From the NCBI GenBank assembly GCA_035578175.1, contig JAQMRL010000002.1, forward strand, positions 131,566,171 to 131,630,170: a stretch of DNA of 64,000 bases, read 5' to 3'. The notes under the pieces are model-generated. The model did no database searches and was not told the origin of the DNA. It saw only the letters and a list, made by a program, of their open reading frames with translations. Below, one piece after another: positions 47,027 through 58,480 of this stretch. Each line of letters starts with the position of its first letter. Position 1 is the stretch's first letter. Source of the DNA: Catonia carolina. Lineage: Eukaryota; Arthropoda; Insecta; Hemiptera; Achilidae. The translations under genes and the position numbers were made by a program.

Positions 47027-48539
47027 AAATATTTATTACATATATTATTCTACTACTTTTTATTGTTTGCCATACGTATAGGAATGATTTTTGTAAAGAA
47101 ATGAAGAAATAAACTAAATTGTAATTCAATTAATTAATAATTAAATTACGAATGTGGGGATGTGTTAGTAATAAAAAATGAATTATCTGTCAGTTTCAGA
47201 TGGAATAAAATGAGAAATATTGTCAGGGCTTATCTGTGAATTTATATTCAATGGAAGTTTAATCCGTTGTGAGAATGGTAAGGGGGTAAATTTTGATTTG
47301 ATTGAATGTCTATTGGTAATTTTGGAAGAGGAGGTTTTAGTAGAGTATACGGCTTTGATTGGAGGTGATTGTAGAGGGAGGATTGTTGGGATTCGGGGGC
47401 TTTTATTCAAATCCTATTGAAAATTGTTATGGCTTCAATATAGATAGGAATGGCATTAATTAATATTCTGAAACACAGTTTAATAGCTTGAATGCTTCAA
47501 TATAGAGGTTTAAAACCAAACCATCTACTGTATTATAGTATGTTGCCTATAGCCCGATTAATAGGCCTATATAGAGGAACAGAACAACAGTTAATGGGGT
47601 GGGGGAAGTATGGGCTTATTAAATTTGCATAGACACTTCATAATGGATATTGCTGATGATATACCAACGTGTTCTCCCATCTGCCTCTATATATTCCTAT
47701 ATACGTTCAGAGAGTAGAGAGGGCGTGGGCGTGAAAGAGAGCGTGAGAGAGAGTATAGACCATACAGTCAGTTGATTTATATGCAGTACACCCCGTAACC
47801 CCCAGAAATACTCGATATATGTACACTCTATATTACAAATTCATATAGTCGCTCAAACGTAGATTAATCGCTCTTAAAATAACTAAATCTATCTATCTAT
47901 TACTATGTAGCTCGTATATTAATCACCTAATATAAAGCCTACGTATGAAAATTTTAGCTTAGTGGGCGTGTAACACATCAGTGGTAATGCATTTCGCTTA
48001 GGTAAATTGATCAATCACTAATTTCTCCTCTATGTGTGCAAATTACAATAATGCGCTCATTATATTTATCTGCATTAAGTTATATAAACAAATATGTTGA
48101 ATAAAAATTTATAATAAAATTACTAATATTCCGTAAGTTTGTTTTTCTGGCTGATTTAATTTTTAATAATGACGGATTATACTAACTTTGGATTATCACT
48201 AACTCTTCTGTTTTTTTTAAATTGCTCATTTGTCTAATATTGAACGACCCCTACTCGAATTTCTCCATATTTCCCTCGTTTCTTAGTATTGTGTGCAATT
48301 AATGGAACCAGAAAACTGAATATAGAAAAATAATTTAAGTTTTTCATATTAAACATCAAAACAGCCCCGAGTTTTGTGAAGGCAGAATATGGAAAAATTT
48401 GAAAAGTGGAGAGCTTCAAGTAACTATGGGAAGTAATACAACCGAAGTCTAGCGAAAAGGAAACGAACAACAGCAAATTTGGAACAATGACAGGTGAACT
48501 CCGAGGAACTCAGCACTAGTGTAAGAAGAATGCACTCTA
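47027..48539. other. AT-rich DNA, nothing recognised
   Basis: A GAGA-like stretch (GAGAGAGTATAGACC, about 47745) follows GTGGGCGTGAAAGAGAGCGT. No transcript can be tied to it. Overlapping opposite frames at 47183-47420 have no domain. Confidence 0.35.
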
Positions 48540-49060
48540 AAGACAAGCCAAATTTAGACATAACACTGTGAAAAGCCTGTGTGTCTGTACATGAGTGAGT
48601 ATCTAAAACGACTGGAAAGACTGGTCTAGGAGACGCAGTAATTTAAGAGAAAGATTCTTCGCAAGTTATTGGGTCCTAAGATAGTAAGTAGACTGACAGT
48701 TAGATTAAGAGGTTTAGAAGAACTGTACAAGAAAAATGAACGATTAATGAAAATGAATAGAACAAAAAGACTAAAATTTTACGGCCACCTACATTTTCGT
48801 GAATGACAAATAGTTGACGAATTAAACTTTTAAGACACTAAACAATAGACCTGAGATTTGAATAAATGGTTCAAAGTTCTAAAGGATATTGAGCAAACCG
48901 GAATAAACCAAGAAAACTTAATGAACCGAACTAAATTCAGACACCTAATTATGTCTTTTCGGGCTTCCAAGAAGAGCGAAAACAGAACGCCGGGACAGTA
49001 GAAAGAAGAAAACCTGTAGTGAACGAATGCTGAGAATCTGGACTGCAAAAAGAGCTTCCA
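48540..49060 (+). pseudogene. LINE C-terminal region (WTAKR type), decayed
   Basis: Frames read FKRKILRKLLGPKIVSRLTV, RLRGLEELYKKN, NRTKRLKFYGHLHF, then NKWFKVLKDIEQTGINQENL, NRTKFRHLIMSFRASKK and RMLRIWTAKRA. The order matches the post-RT region of RTE-like LINEs, including the C-terminal WAKRK-like end also seen at 25300 and 27195. Stops and shifts are frequent. Confidence 0.6.
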
Positions 49061-51084
49061 GAAACGTCGAAAGTCACATCATATGGTCTAAAATTGGCCT
49101 TATAGGCCTACTTATAAAACATAAAGTTTTCTACGCGTGCTTTTCCGAAAAATGTTGTATGTTTTATTATCGTACGATTATATGTAATTTCTTGATCGAT
49201 TTTTAAAGTTAACTTTTAATTATATAAGCTAATTGTTAATTTTTATTTGCTTAATTAAGTTGTGTATCAAAAAATTTAACTTTTACAATGAATATTGTTA
49301 ATTTAAAAGGGAATATTATTAGACTATGTTAGAAAAGATATTTTGTTTGAATTAGGTTTTGCAACAATGTTTGCTTATTTAATTAATTTTTTTAAAAGAC
49401 TCGTCAACATTTAATCATTTGCGATTATTTTGAGTAAGGGATGGTGGGTTTGAAGGTGTAATAATGTTCCATTATCTAGCTGGGAGTCGGACCGTACCAT
49501 ACTTAAGAACTTCTTCTCAAGAAATAAAAATATAATAAAAGCTTTTTTTTAAGAGATAATTTTGTAAATCTCACTCCATAGATGCTCAAATTTATGCATT
49601 TCTAACGCAATAATGTAAATAGAATGTTGGAAGATTGTGTTAAAGTTTTGCTTGTAGTAAACATTTCATGTAAAGTGGTTAATAAAATGAAATATCAGAT
49701 TTCCTTTATTATCTTACTTTTTGATTTAATTTTAATATAAACCGTAACCTACTCTTGTTTTAATTAATTTAATATCTAGTTTGATGTAAATTGTGTAACA
49801 TAATTGAATATTTATGATTATACACGCTAAGGTTTAAAGTAACAAATTTCCGTTGAAGGTTTGACGAATTTAAAATTGATTTTCCTTTACTAAAAAACAA
49901 CCATTCAACTTTTTTTCATCTTGTTCGTCTTCGTTTATATCGGAAGGAAAATCATTTCCTACAGGTTTTTCTTTCTTTTTTAATTTTGTTGTTTCCTTTC
50001 TGTTCACCCTGCTTACATTATATTACACGGCTACCTTGAACTAAGTTTTAAAAACGCCCAATGAGGCGACACGCTGATCAATTAACATTTCCCCCTATCA
50101 CTACTCTTTCCATCTTCTTTTCCTCGGTTATTTCTCTCCTTCTTTCTCGCACATTTTATCCCCTTTCCTCTTTATTACACTGACTAACGTTCCAACACCA
50201 CTTACTCCATTTTTATTAAAATTCTCTTCTTTTTACTGTTATAAAAAAACACTCTTCGCTCGGCTAGGTGAAAATGAAAAGAATAAAAAGTATAAGACAT
50301 ATTTACAACTTTTTACAAAAACTTTGTAATTAATTAAAGTTTTTAATCATTGTTCACTGCAGAATGCACCTCATCTGAGATCGTGGAACAGACACAATGT
50401 TCAATTATAAATGAGTGTATAACCTAATAGCCGTGACTAGTGCTTCTGATCGTGACAAACGCGCGCCTGTTGCAAACCTCCGTCCCCTGTGGCACCCAGG
50501 TAGAAAAATACTACATGAAAATATTTTCTGTCTCTTTATCTACCCTATACAAAATTCTACTTCTACCGTTTAAATCGGCCACTAATTAGCAACGAATTTA
50601 TTACCGTAATAAAGATTTATATATTTTTTAATTAATGTATTATTAAACCATGCCAACTTATTAATTAATTAATTTATAGTTCCGTTTTAAATATTATTCA
50701 GATATTATACAAAATGTTTTTCTAACTACTTTATTTTTTTACTAAAATCGTATTTTAACTATTACACTTAACATTAAAATTTCAAATAGCAAAAATTGGC
50801 CTGTATCCAATTCAAGCAAGCGTACCTCAAAGAAGTTGCACCTGTTCTACAATATACTTTGCACACATCTGACTTACTATGATAAAATCGTTAGTAGCAA
50901 CTGCTGTTGACAATGCAACGAGGTACCAATAACGCATGGACAACCAGAGAGTAGTAAAACACATGTTTTAAGACCAAATTAACATATTACACGACTGGTA
51001 ACGACAGTGGAAGATGAAAACGTATTTGTGAACCACGTAAAAAATTTAACATGAGAATCTTACATACTCGTACATTCTTTTCCT
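49061..51084. other. AT-rich DNA with a pyrimidine-rich block
   Basis: 49970-50240 is strongly pyrimidine-rich on the plus strand (TTTCTTTCTTTTT, CTTCTTTTCCTCGG, CTCTCCTTCTTTCTCGC). No gene or repeat was assigned in the interval. Confidence 0.35.
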
Positions 51085-51238
51085 TGGTCCGGTGAGAGAG
51101 AGACCACAGTTGAGATGGGCGGATGACATCAAATTTACAATGGGTCTGACTTGGACAGGAACAGCAGTAGCCCAAAAAATGAAGAGGACTAGAAAAGGCC
51201 AACACAAGCAAAAGGGTAAATGAGAAAAACAGGGTTAA
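51085..51238 (+). pseudogene. LINE C-terminal tail (RPQLRWADD type)
   Basis: One frame reads RERPQLRWADDIKFTMGLTW and then GTAVAQKMKRTRKG. RP.LRWADDIK is the same landmark as at 34200. The purine tract starting at 51239 may be its expanded GAA-type 3' end. Confidence 0.5.
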
Positions 51239-51350
51239 AAGAAAATAAATGGAGAAGGTGGATGAGGTGGAGGAGAAGAAGAAAAAGTAGAGAAAGAAGG
51301 AGCGAGAGAAAACTAAGAAGAAGGAGGAGAAGACAAAGAAGAAGAATATA
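51239..51350 (+). repeat. Homopurine-rich tract
   Basis: About 110 bases with very few pyrimidines on the plus strand, made of GAAGAAGA, GGAGGAGAAGA and similar words. It directly follows a LINE tail whose relatives end in GAA repeats. Confidence 0.6.
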
Positions 51351-53189
51351 AAATATTTTTCATTTCATTTCAATTCATATAACAGCAAAAACGTTTTCCT
51401 TGAAGGAACCGGGTCTCAAAAAAAATTAACTTTATTTTTTTATTCGTTTATTTAATTCTACTGGATTTTCTGAGTAAGCTGATGTACAATAAGTGACTTT
51501 TTGATAATGTTTTATATTTTTTACTGATTGTTTAAATTAACACCATTCGATTTATTATATTGTTCTTCAGAGATTTGTCAAAACTTTTAGTTGGATAATT
51601 TTGATCCTCTATGTTTAGAAGTTAGTATTATTTTTTAATAGAAAGGTAACTTTTCATACATATCGTTGCCAGCTCTGTTGTTTGTCTTGTTTTCTTATTT
51701 ATTTTACAGCAGTGTTTTTTGATACGAGTGAGTATATTGTTTGTTAGTTTCATCGTTTTCCGAAAATTTATTTTTTTTGTTAAAAAGGAACATTTTCTCA
51801 AATAAGGTTAGAGATATTGACTTGTAATTTTCAGGGTACATTCGTTGCATAAGAGTACACATTTGACATGTCAGTTTAATAAAAACAAATAGCTCAAACA
51901 AATTTTTTAGTTAGAAATAGGTTAATTTTTGGTAATTATTGACATTACCAGAGACAAATTTTCTGATGAACTAAAATGTAATTTGAGAAGCACCCATGTT
52001 AATATGTGTATCAAGGTCTAATAAATCCGTATAAAAAATTCAGCCAATTATCTTTACCACAGGCTGAGAAAATGTTACGTATGTTAGTATGGAGAAAGAT
52101 ACGAGAACCTGGTTCCCTTAAAATGTATGAAATCATGACGTAAGCAAAAACGCTACGTATGTGTTTCACTGATTGTCTTCATATTTACAATTAAAACATT
52201 TTTGATTATTTTCCCTTTTCATCTACTGTTGATTTACATTCTACTAATTTGTTAAATTTATTATTAACGTATTTTATATTATATTAGGCTACATGTATTC
52301 TAATATCAGACAAAAGAAAACAACTAACAAAAAAAAGTAAAATGGAATATGAAAGAAGTATTAATAAACAATCTCACATAAAAGAATTTCTAAAGTAAAA
52401 TTTTCCTTTTAAAACTGGGTCAGATTGTAACGTACAAAGTGTCCCTTGATTTGCGAGATCATAAAGAATCGTATAATCCAGGATGACTAGAACATTAGCA
52501 CGACTACATTTTCCTTACCGACATAATTCTGACCGCTACCTTTTCTCCCAACCTGTGAATATATTTAGTTAAAGTTATTACCATTATTATTTATCTTACG
52601 TAATAGTTATTCGTACAAGTAATGCTTAATGGTAGACATATTTATACCATATATCTTATTTAAATGACCAAATAAATACGGTTATTTATAATATGCCTAC
52701 TCGTACAGATCTAGTTATCCTAGGATTTCTTTTTCAACTCACATTCAGTACATTAGTTTTATAAATTATTAGTCAATTTTTAAGCCTTTGATCTTGATTC
52801 GTTTATATAATTTATATATAGTGTATTATAAAAATGTTACGCCGTTTTTCAAACGTACTTATTTCTTAAAGAATGCAATTTAAATGCATGGTCATACCCA
52901 AATAATAATTTTAAGGTTAAAAATTATTTCCTTTTTTCTTCTCATTTATTTATTATTTGTGTAACTAAGGATCTACCTGACAAAAAAATCTGAGATCGTT
53001 TTTTTGATAATCTCATAGACTGCTGAATTAAACAGTTTAGGTTCTATTCCCTTTTAGGAAATACATTTGACCTTTCAACATGTTCCAGCAAGAATAAGTT
53101 TTAAAACATTTAGTGTGAAACACTTACGTGACTGTCTCTTGCCAATGTATATACAACCCATATTTATAACCTAGTTTTTTTCATCATTC
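51351..53189. other. AT-rich DNA, nothing recognised
   Basis: No supported gene or repeat in this 1.8-kb stretch. Confidence 0.4.
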
Positions 53190-53370
53190 GTAAACAATGT
53201 AAAAATGAAAAACATGACCTAATTTTAATCATGAGGGAAGGACACAAAATTAAAATCAACCTCTGTAGAATTAAAAAATACGAAAAATTAGTAATTGACT
53301 CTAAAATAGTCTCTGTTGAGAAAAATGATTAAAAAGTTGTAGGATTTTTTAATTTTCTTATAACTAGATT
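53190..53370 (+). repeat. Unclassified dispersed repeat, copy 2
   Basis: Shares AAAATCAACCTCTGTAGAAT, AATACGAAAAAT, GAGAAAAATGATT and AAGTTGTAGGATTTTTTAAT with 21690-21915 in the same order. No ends are defined. Confidence 0.45.
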
Positions 53371-53524
53371 ATAGGAAATAAATTAAACTATAAATTAGAA
53401 ACTTTTGTCGTAAAATCCAGACTATGGCCGCAATCCTAAAAAATCCCATTTTTACCGATCTTGTTGAAAAAAGTCACTAATTGCCGCTAAACTAAGCGTT
53501 GTACAAAAAAATGTTTCGAATAAA

Positions 53525-53680
53525 GGTTTAGGTTTTCACACACATACACAGACCATTCGCTAAAAACATTTTTCGTGGGTTCAGGTGGCCTGAAAACGTG
53601 TATATCCGGTGAAAACTTGATTTTAAAAAATCGACATGAAAACGATGCTTTTCTACAGGGCAAGAGAAAGTAATAATGTT
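53525..53680 (+). repeat. Dispersed repeat, copy 3
   Basis: Contains CACACACATACACAGACCAT, GTGGGTTCAGGTGGCCTGAA, AACGTGTATATCCGGTG, TTGATTTTAAAAAATCGACA and GGGCAAGAGAAAGTAA, matching 25800 and 44036. The same block order in three places shows an interspersed family. Confidence 0.65.
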
Positions 53681-54249
53681 TTCAAATTACAATAGATTAC
53701 TCTCAGCGTTGAAGATGTCTCCCCATATTTCTTCTTCTCTCAGGCCTGTATCCCAAAACTTCTTTCAAAATATCACATCCCTTCATTTTTTGAAGCTGCA
53801 GTGTTAACTGATTCTCTCGATACATTCGTTTTTTTTTACTCTTTCATTATATTGCAATTTCAAATCCTGTTTTGCCTCGCTCAGACCTTGACCCTTTGTA
53901 AAAAACGCATCTTTGCAATTCCAATTTCTGTCTCGTTCTTCCTGTATAGATAATGAAGTCACGAGTTGCGTATGTATGGGCTGTGAGGAAGGGGAGTGAA
54001 ATATTTGCAGTGATACCAACCTCAACAGTGAGACACTAATCTTACATTTCACTACCGTGCAGTTTCTACATACATTTTGTAAGCTGTGGTTTATTCCTAG
54101 AATATGTATTCTTCATAAACCTTATAAGAAATAAATGTGACCTGTAATATTGCCTATAGCTTAATTAAATGACTAGAAATGTTTGATTAACTGTAATAAC
54201 GAATGAATTGCCTTTTTTACTATTCCTGTCACCGGCGTTTTCATTATCA

Positions 54250-54524
54250 GTCTCTCTAATATCTACCTAACCATTTTCTTTTTTTTACCAGGTGTCAACA
54301 AAACTGTTAAAGAATAGATTCTTCACGTCCTTAATTTCCTTCTTTATTTTTCGAATTGCGGAAAAAGAATCATCAGAGTAGTTAGCCGCTCGTTCACGGC
54401 TTTTGTTAAGAGGCACGGATAGGCATTTTTGTTTAGCTTCAACTTCATAACATTTTATTACATTACATATTGGATTTCGTTCAACATTGTAAATAGTTCG
54501 ACCATGTTTTCGAGAAACCGACAT
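54250..54524 (-). pseudogene. Possible transposase N-terminal fragment
   Basis: The frame MSVSRKHGRTIYNVERNPIC continues with VIKCYEVEAKQK, LSVPLNKSRERAANYSDDS and AIRKIKKEIKDVK. The RTIYNV...F/Y..E, P...ERAA.YS..S...I.KI.KE layout resembles an N-terminal helix-turn-helix that I associate with dispersed insect transposase-like genes. A frame change near 54300 leads to LTPGKKKK, which fits the same layout. The rest of the protein is absent. The family name is uncertain, and it could be an exon of an unknown gene. Confidence 0.35.
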
Positions 54525-54989
54525 TTCTGTAACAAACAGTAAACCTACAAAAGGTTCCGCGATATGCTGTACAATATGCTGTGGGTATAGTATAAGTTGT
54601 TATGTTTGTCGTACTGAAATTAAAGCAGCGGAGCATGCGCACTGATGCTTTTCCCCCTTTACCCCTCGTTGCAAACAAGGGCAAACTCGTGACTGAAATG
54701 ACTATAACGGCCTATTTCCATGATACTAGTTTACTAGCTACTGCTACTAATATGACCTACTAGCGCAAAGGTGATAGTTTCTAATTAAAACATTTAGAAT
54801 AGTTAATTATTGCTAATGCTCTGAATACATACGTGAGTTGAGTTTTTTAGTGCCTTACAAAGTAAAATGTTACTTAATAAATCATGTCTTCTGTTCATGT
54901 AAACCGGAAAACTTTGAGAGAAATCTTGAGGATGGGATTACACGAAGGAAGTCTGAGAGATCTGAAAAATAAAAATAAAAAATTCAAGG

Positions 54990-55435
54990 ATTAGGCATTC
55001 CTGCCTGTTCTGAACCTTTGAAATCTTCCCATCTCTTTCTCAGTCATCCTCGGTCTTTCCTTCCCACCGGTTTGTAAACCAGTGCATGCTTAGGTATTAT
55101 ATTCTCGCTCATCCTGTCCACAGTACCCAATTTCAAAGTATCAATATTTATATTATTTTGATAATACAATAATATTTTGCAGTACCCTATCATTTATGGA
55201 GAAAATGTTAAGCTCTTTTCTTATCTCACCATTCCTATAACGGTCTTCTCTACTACAACCATATGTTCGCCGTAAAAATTTCATTTTAGATGCCTGCATT
55301 CTGTTCTCATTTGTATTTGCTTGCACTCAAGTTTCGTTGCCATAAAGGACGGTTAAGACTGCTATTGTTTTATAAAATCTTACCTTGTGTCCTTACTGGT
55401 AATGGTTTTTAAGGTTCTATGGATAGTCCCGCATA
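54990..55435 (-). pseudogene. RTE-like LINE C-terminal region, interrupted by mariner
   Basis: Minus-strand frames read CGTIHRTLKTITSKDTR, FYKTIAVLTVLYGNET, RMQASKMKFLRRTYGCSRED, RYRNGEIRKELNIFSINDR, then HALVYKPVGRKDRG and LRKRWEDF. This is the usual order after the RT in RTE-like LINEs. The 5' side stops at the mariner (55438), and a short continuation is visible at 56371-56450. Several frameshifts are present. Confidence 0.7.
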
Positions 55436-55437
55436 TA

Positions 55438-56368
55438 CGAGGTGTGGCTATTAAATAACGAGACTGACGTTGTAAAAAATTTTAGTTTTATTTTATACAT
55501 AATCACTAATTGTCACCTTCAATATATACTCCTTCTCTATCCCTACAACGCTCTATGCAAATTTTCCATTGTTGGAAACAGTGCTGGAAGTCATCTTCTG
55601 TCAGTTCCTTCAACACACGTGCCGCTTTCTCTTTTACAGCTTCCACAGACTCAAATCTTGTACTGTTTAATGCAGATTTTACCTAAGGGAAGAGGTAGAA
55701 GTCACATGATACAAGATCTGGTGAATAAGGTGGATGTTCTAACACTGAGATACTGTACTTGTCCAGGAACTTCTTGACAGATAACGCGGAATGAGCTGGC
55801 GCATTGTCTTGATGGAGAAACCATGATTTGTCCGTCCACATTTTGGGGCGATTTTTCCTTACTCTTTGACGTAGTTTAGAAAGTACCTCAAGGTAGTAAT
55901 ATTGGTTAATCGTTTAACCTACAAGAACCCAGTGAAAGTACACAATCACATGAATATAAAAAAACATTCATCATTGCTTTAAATTTTAACTTGCTCATTC
56001 GAGCTTTTTTGGCTCTCGGTGAAGGTCGGCTCTTCCAGTGCATGGATTGGCGTTTCGTTTCCGGATCATAAATAAAAAACCACGTTTCATCACATGTTAT
56101 TATCTTCTACCTGTTCCCTAAGGTGAAATCTGCATTAAAAGGGACAAGATTTGAGTCTGTGGAAGCTGTAAAAGAGAAAGCGGCACGTCTCCTGAAGGAG
56201 CTGACAGAAGATGACTTCCAGCACTGTTTCCAACAATGGAAAATCTGCATGGAGCGTTGTAAAGATTAGAGTAGGAGTGTATATTGAAGTTTACAATAAG
56301 TTATTATGTATGAAATTAAAATAAATTTTTTTACAATATCAGTCTTGTTATTTAATAGCTACACCTCG
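55438..56368 (-). mobile_element. Rearranged mariner with duplicated, inverted 3' ends
   Basis: A 931-bp unit flanked by TA on both sides (55436-55437 and 56369-56370). The left arm 55438-55701 and right arm 56104-56368 are about 264-bp inverted copies of the same sequence. They start CGAGGTGTGGCTATTAAATA and, in reverse complement, CGAGGTGTAGCTATTAAATA, and run inward through the last 60 or so codons of a mariner transposase. The 402-bp centre carries the middle of the transposase on the minus strand. The normal 5' end and N-terminal half are absent. Differences between arms, including substitutions, show that the arms have had time to diverge. Confidence 0.9.
55506..56103 (-). pseudogene. 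Mariner transposase, catalytic half
   Basis: Reading on the minus strand: ITCDETWFFIYDPETKRQSM (first catalytic Asp), HWKSRPSPRAKKARMSKLKF, LEVLSKLRQRVRKNRPKMWT, DKSWFLHQDNAPAHSA (second Asp), LEHPPYSPDLVSCDFYLF (third Asp), then ALNSTRFESVEAVKEKAARV and WKICMERC...GVYIEGDN and a stop. The spacing between second and third Asp is 34 residues, the D34D signature of mariner. A TAG replaces the Lys codon after LFP, and small frame changes lie near 55900-55960. The DNA-binding N-terminus is missing, so it is inactive. Confidence 0.88.
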
Positions 56369-56370
56369 TA

Positions 56371-56450
56371 CGTTGGAATCGGTGTTCTTATTGAAGGCAT
56401 CTTAATCGTGTTGATATGTTACATTGCCACCCAGTTGCTGGGTAGTAAAG
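56371..56450 (-). pseudogene. LINE continuation beyond the mariner insertion
   Basis: The minus strand gives AFNKNTDSNV running up to the TA, and reading resumes past the mariner as CGTIHRTL. This fits the usual order before the LLYGSE motif of RTE-like LINEs. It is short, so the continuity argument carries more weight than the motif. Confidence 0.45.
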
Positions 56451-57222
56451 TAGTTTATAATTAGAATAATAATAAATTAATCTTAAAGTAAAGGAAATAT
56501 GAGTGATGGTAGCGAAAAAATTGACAACTTATTTTGTAGTGCTTTTTGTTATTATTAGATTGATATTTATTTTTAATCCCTTTAAATTTGGGGGAAACAT
56601 AATATAATCCTAAACCTTAAGGTTATTATGTAGTCTTATACGAGTTGTAATGAAAGGGAGAGGGGTCGATAGTGAAGGACAGCGAGTAATGACTATTTTT
56701 TCCGTATAATGCAATGTCCTAATCCGTGTCCCTCGATACCTCCTGAGAGTAACCCCTTACCCCCCTTACTTATACCCCTTACCACGTTGACAACACTTCC
56801 CCCATTACTGAGTGAGAGAGTGAGAAATGTACAACGGATGAGAGAGAAACATAGAAGACGAGGTGGTAATGGAACGAAGCACTCAATATACACAGCTGAA
56901 TGTTATTAAAAACGGGCTTTGTTATAATCGGATTCAACTTTCTTTTATAATGCAAAAAAGCAACAACACAAAAAATAATCTGCGTTATTTGAAGGAGTCC
57001 TAAATTAAAAATATAAGGTTCGTCCATTGAAAAGGGGAATTAATGAAAGTTTGAATTGAAGTGCTACAGCAAAATGAAACACGAGGTTTTATTGTTATAA
57101 AAAGTATTCCAATTTATTTATATATTTCTATTCTTAAATAAATTATTAATACAATTTATTTTGTGGTGTTGTGAAAAAACATCAAATTTTCCAAAAAAAA
57201 TTATTAAAATACTGTTTTAGTT
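56451..57222. other. AT-rich DNA with a C-rich patch
   Basis: 56715-56810 is pyrimidine-rich on the plus strand with repeated CCCCTTACC/CCCCTTAC words and gives overlapping open frames on both strands. No domain was recognised. Confidence 0.35.
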
Positions 57223-57231
57223 AACTAAAAT

Positions 57232-57626
57232 GTTGCACATAACAGACAGGTGGAGTGTTAAATTACTTGCACTCGATCTGTTAGGTCCAGGGCCACAAAA
57301 AATAGTTCTGTGTCTTATCACATGGTCAGTCATTTATATGACTGACGCATTTTGGAACAGAAGTGGTAGAGGTGTAAAAGGTACTAGTTAGAGTTATCTT
57401 TTTTGAGAGTCATGAATTTCATTATAGAGCCAGACTCTGTGATGAATGAAGTGAAAGTGTAACTTGCAGGGTGGAAAATGTGTGCTTTTCGGAGGGCCTG
57501 GCACGCTGATAAGCATACTTTTCCACTCAGTGAGGAAGGCATGATGAATTACCTAACTCTTTGTTTTACTTAGCAAAAACTCTAGAGGTTCAAACCAGCT
57601 TTCCGGCTTATGACCTAAGCAACAAC
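57232..57626 (+). repeat. S1 element, full length, 9-bp duplication
   Basis: Runs from CACATAACAGACAGGTGGAG to CTTATGACCTAAGCAACAAC. AACTAAAAT flanks it at 57223-57231 and 57627-57635. More diverged in its 3' third than the copy at 44912. Confidence 0.8.
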
Positions 57627-57939
57627 AACTAAAATCCACTAAAAACTATCGTAAGAAACGAATCATGTATAACATGCACATGCTGTATGAAAAATGCAGT
57701 GTGATATTTTATTTCAAATAACACATACAGTTTGATAATGCGATCAGTTACGGGATATCTTTTTTCTAATTTGAATGAAGTGCACGAGGTGTCGTATTGC
57801 TGTACCGATAATTGCGTGATGTAAAATATTTTAAGCTATATGTATGTAGGAGATACTATTGTAATCGTTGAAGAAAACTGAACTATTAAATTGGCACGTA
57901 GAACTTAATTGGCGTTGATTGCCTTTTGCTAAACTTAGT

Positions 57940-58480
57940 TTTTTACTGAGAGATAAAAATATTCCCGTGAGTTTATTACGTAAAGTATATGACAACTTCG
58001 TACTTCCAGTATTTACAGTGAACTGGAAACTTTGATTTGAGGAAGAAAGTATTGGACAAACTACAACTTATACAAAGATCATAGAAAAGAGCCATGTTAT
58101 GGATTGTTTTACGAGAAAAATCGAGAAATCAAGTAATTCTGAAGCTAAAAAAAATATGTGATGTCATGGTACGTACCTAGGATTTCAAGCGGATATTGAT
58201 CGGACATTTGGCGTGACAAAGCAGTAGCAAATGATCTCATATAGTAACCCAATGGAGACCTCATGAAATCAGGAAAGGTTCGAAAGACAGCAGATGGAAT
58301 GGACGGATAACGTCAGAACTACAGCTGGGGTGAAGTAGGCTTACATGAGAATAACTCACGATAAAAATTATAAAAAGCATAAATCCATTATTGGATAGGG
58401 AAAGGCCAGAGAGAAAATTGAGGAATGAAGCAATGTGGGAAAACGTGGGAAGGCTAAACAGCGTGTTAGGTGAAATAGAA
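57940..58480 (+). pseudogene. RTE-like LINE C-terminal region, decayed
   Basis: Frames read IPVSLLRKVYDNFVLPVFT, DKLQLIQRS, KRAMLWIVLREKSRNQVILK, then QQMEWTDNVRTTAGV. These correspond in order to SREIPV..KRKVYNQCVLPV, MDKL...QRAMERAMLGI..RD.IRN and RWTDDL...AG of RTE-like LINEs. Frameshifts separate each segment. Confidence 0.6.

Noticed and set aside
47183..47420. Opposed 66- and 75-codon frames near a GAGA-like stretch
   Set aside because: They are mirror translations of each other without a domain; the GAGA-like words lie about 300 bp away and cannot be tied to a transcript.
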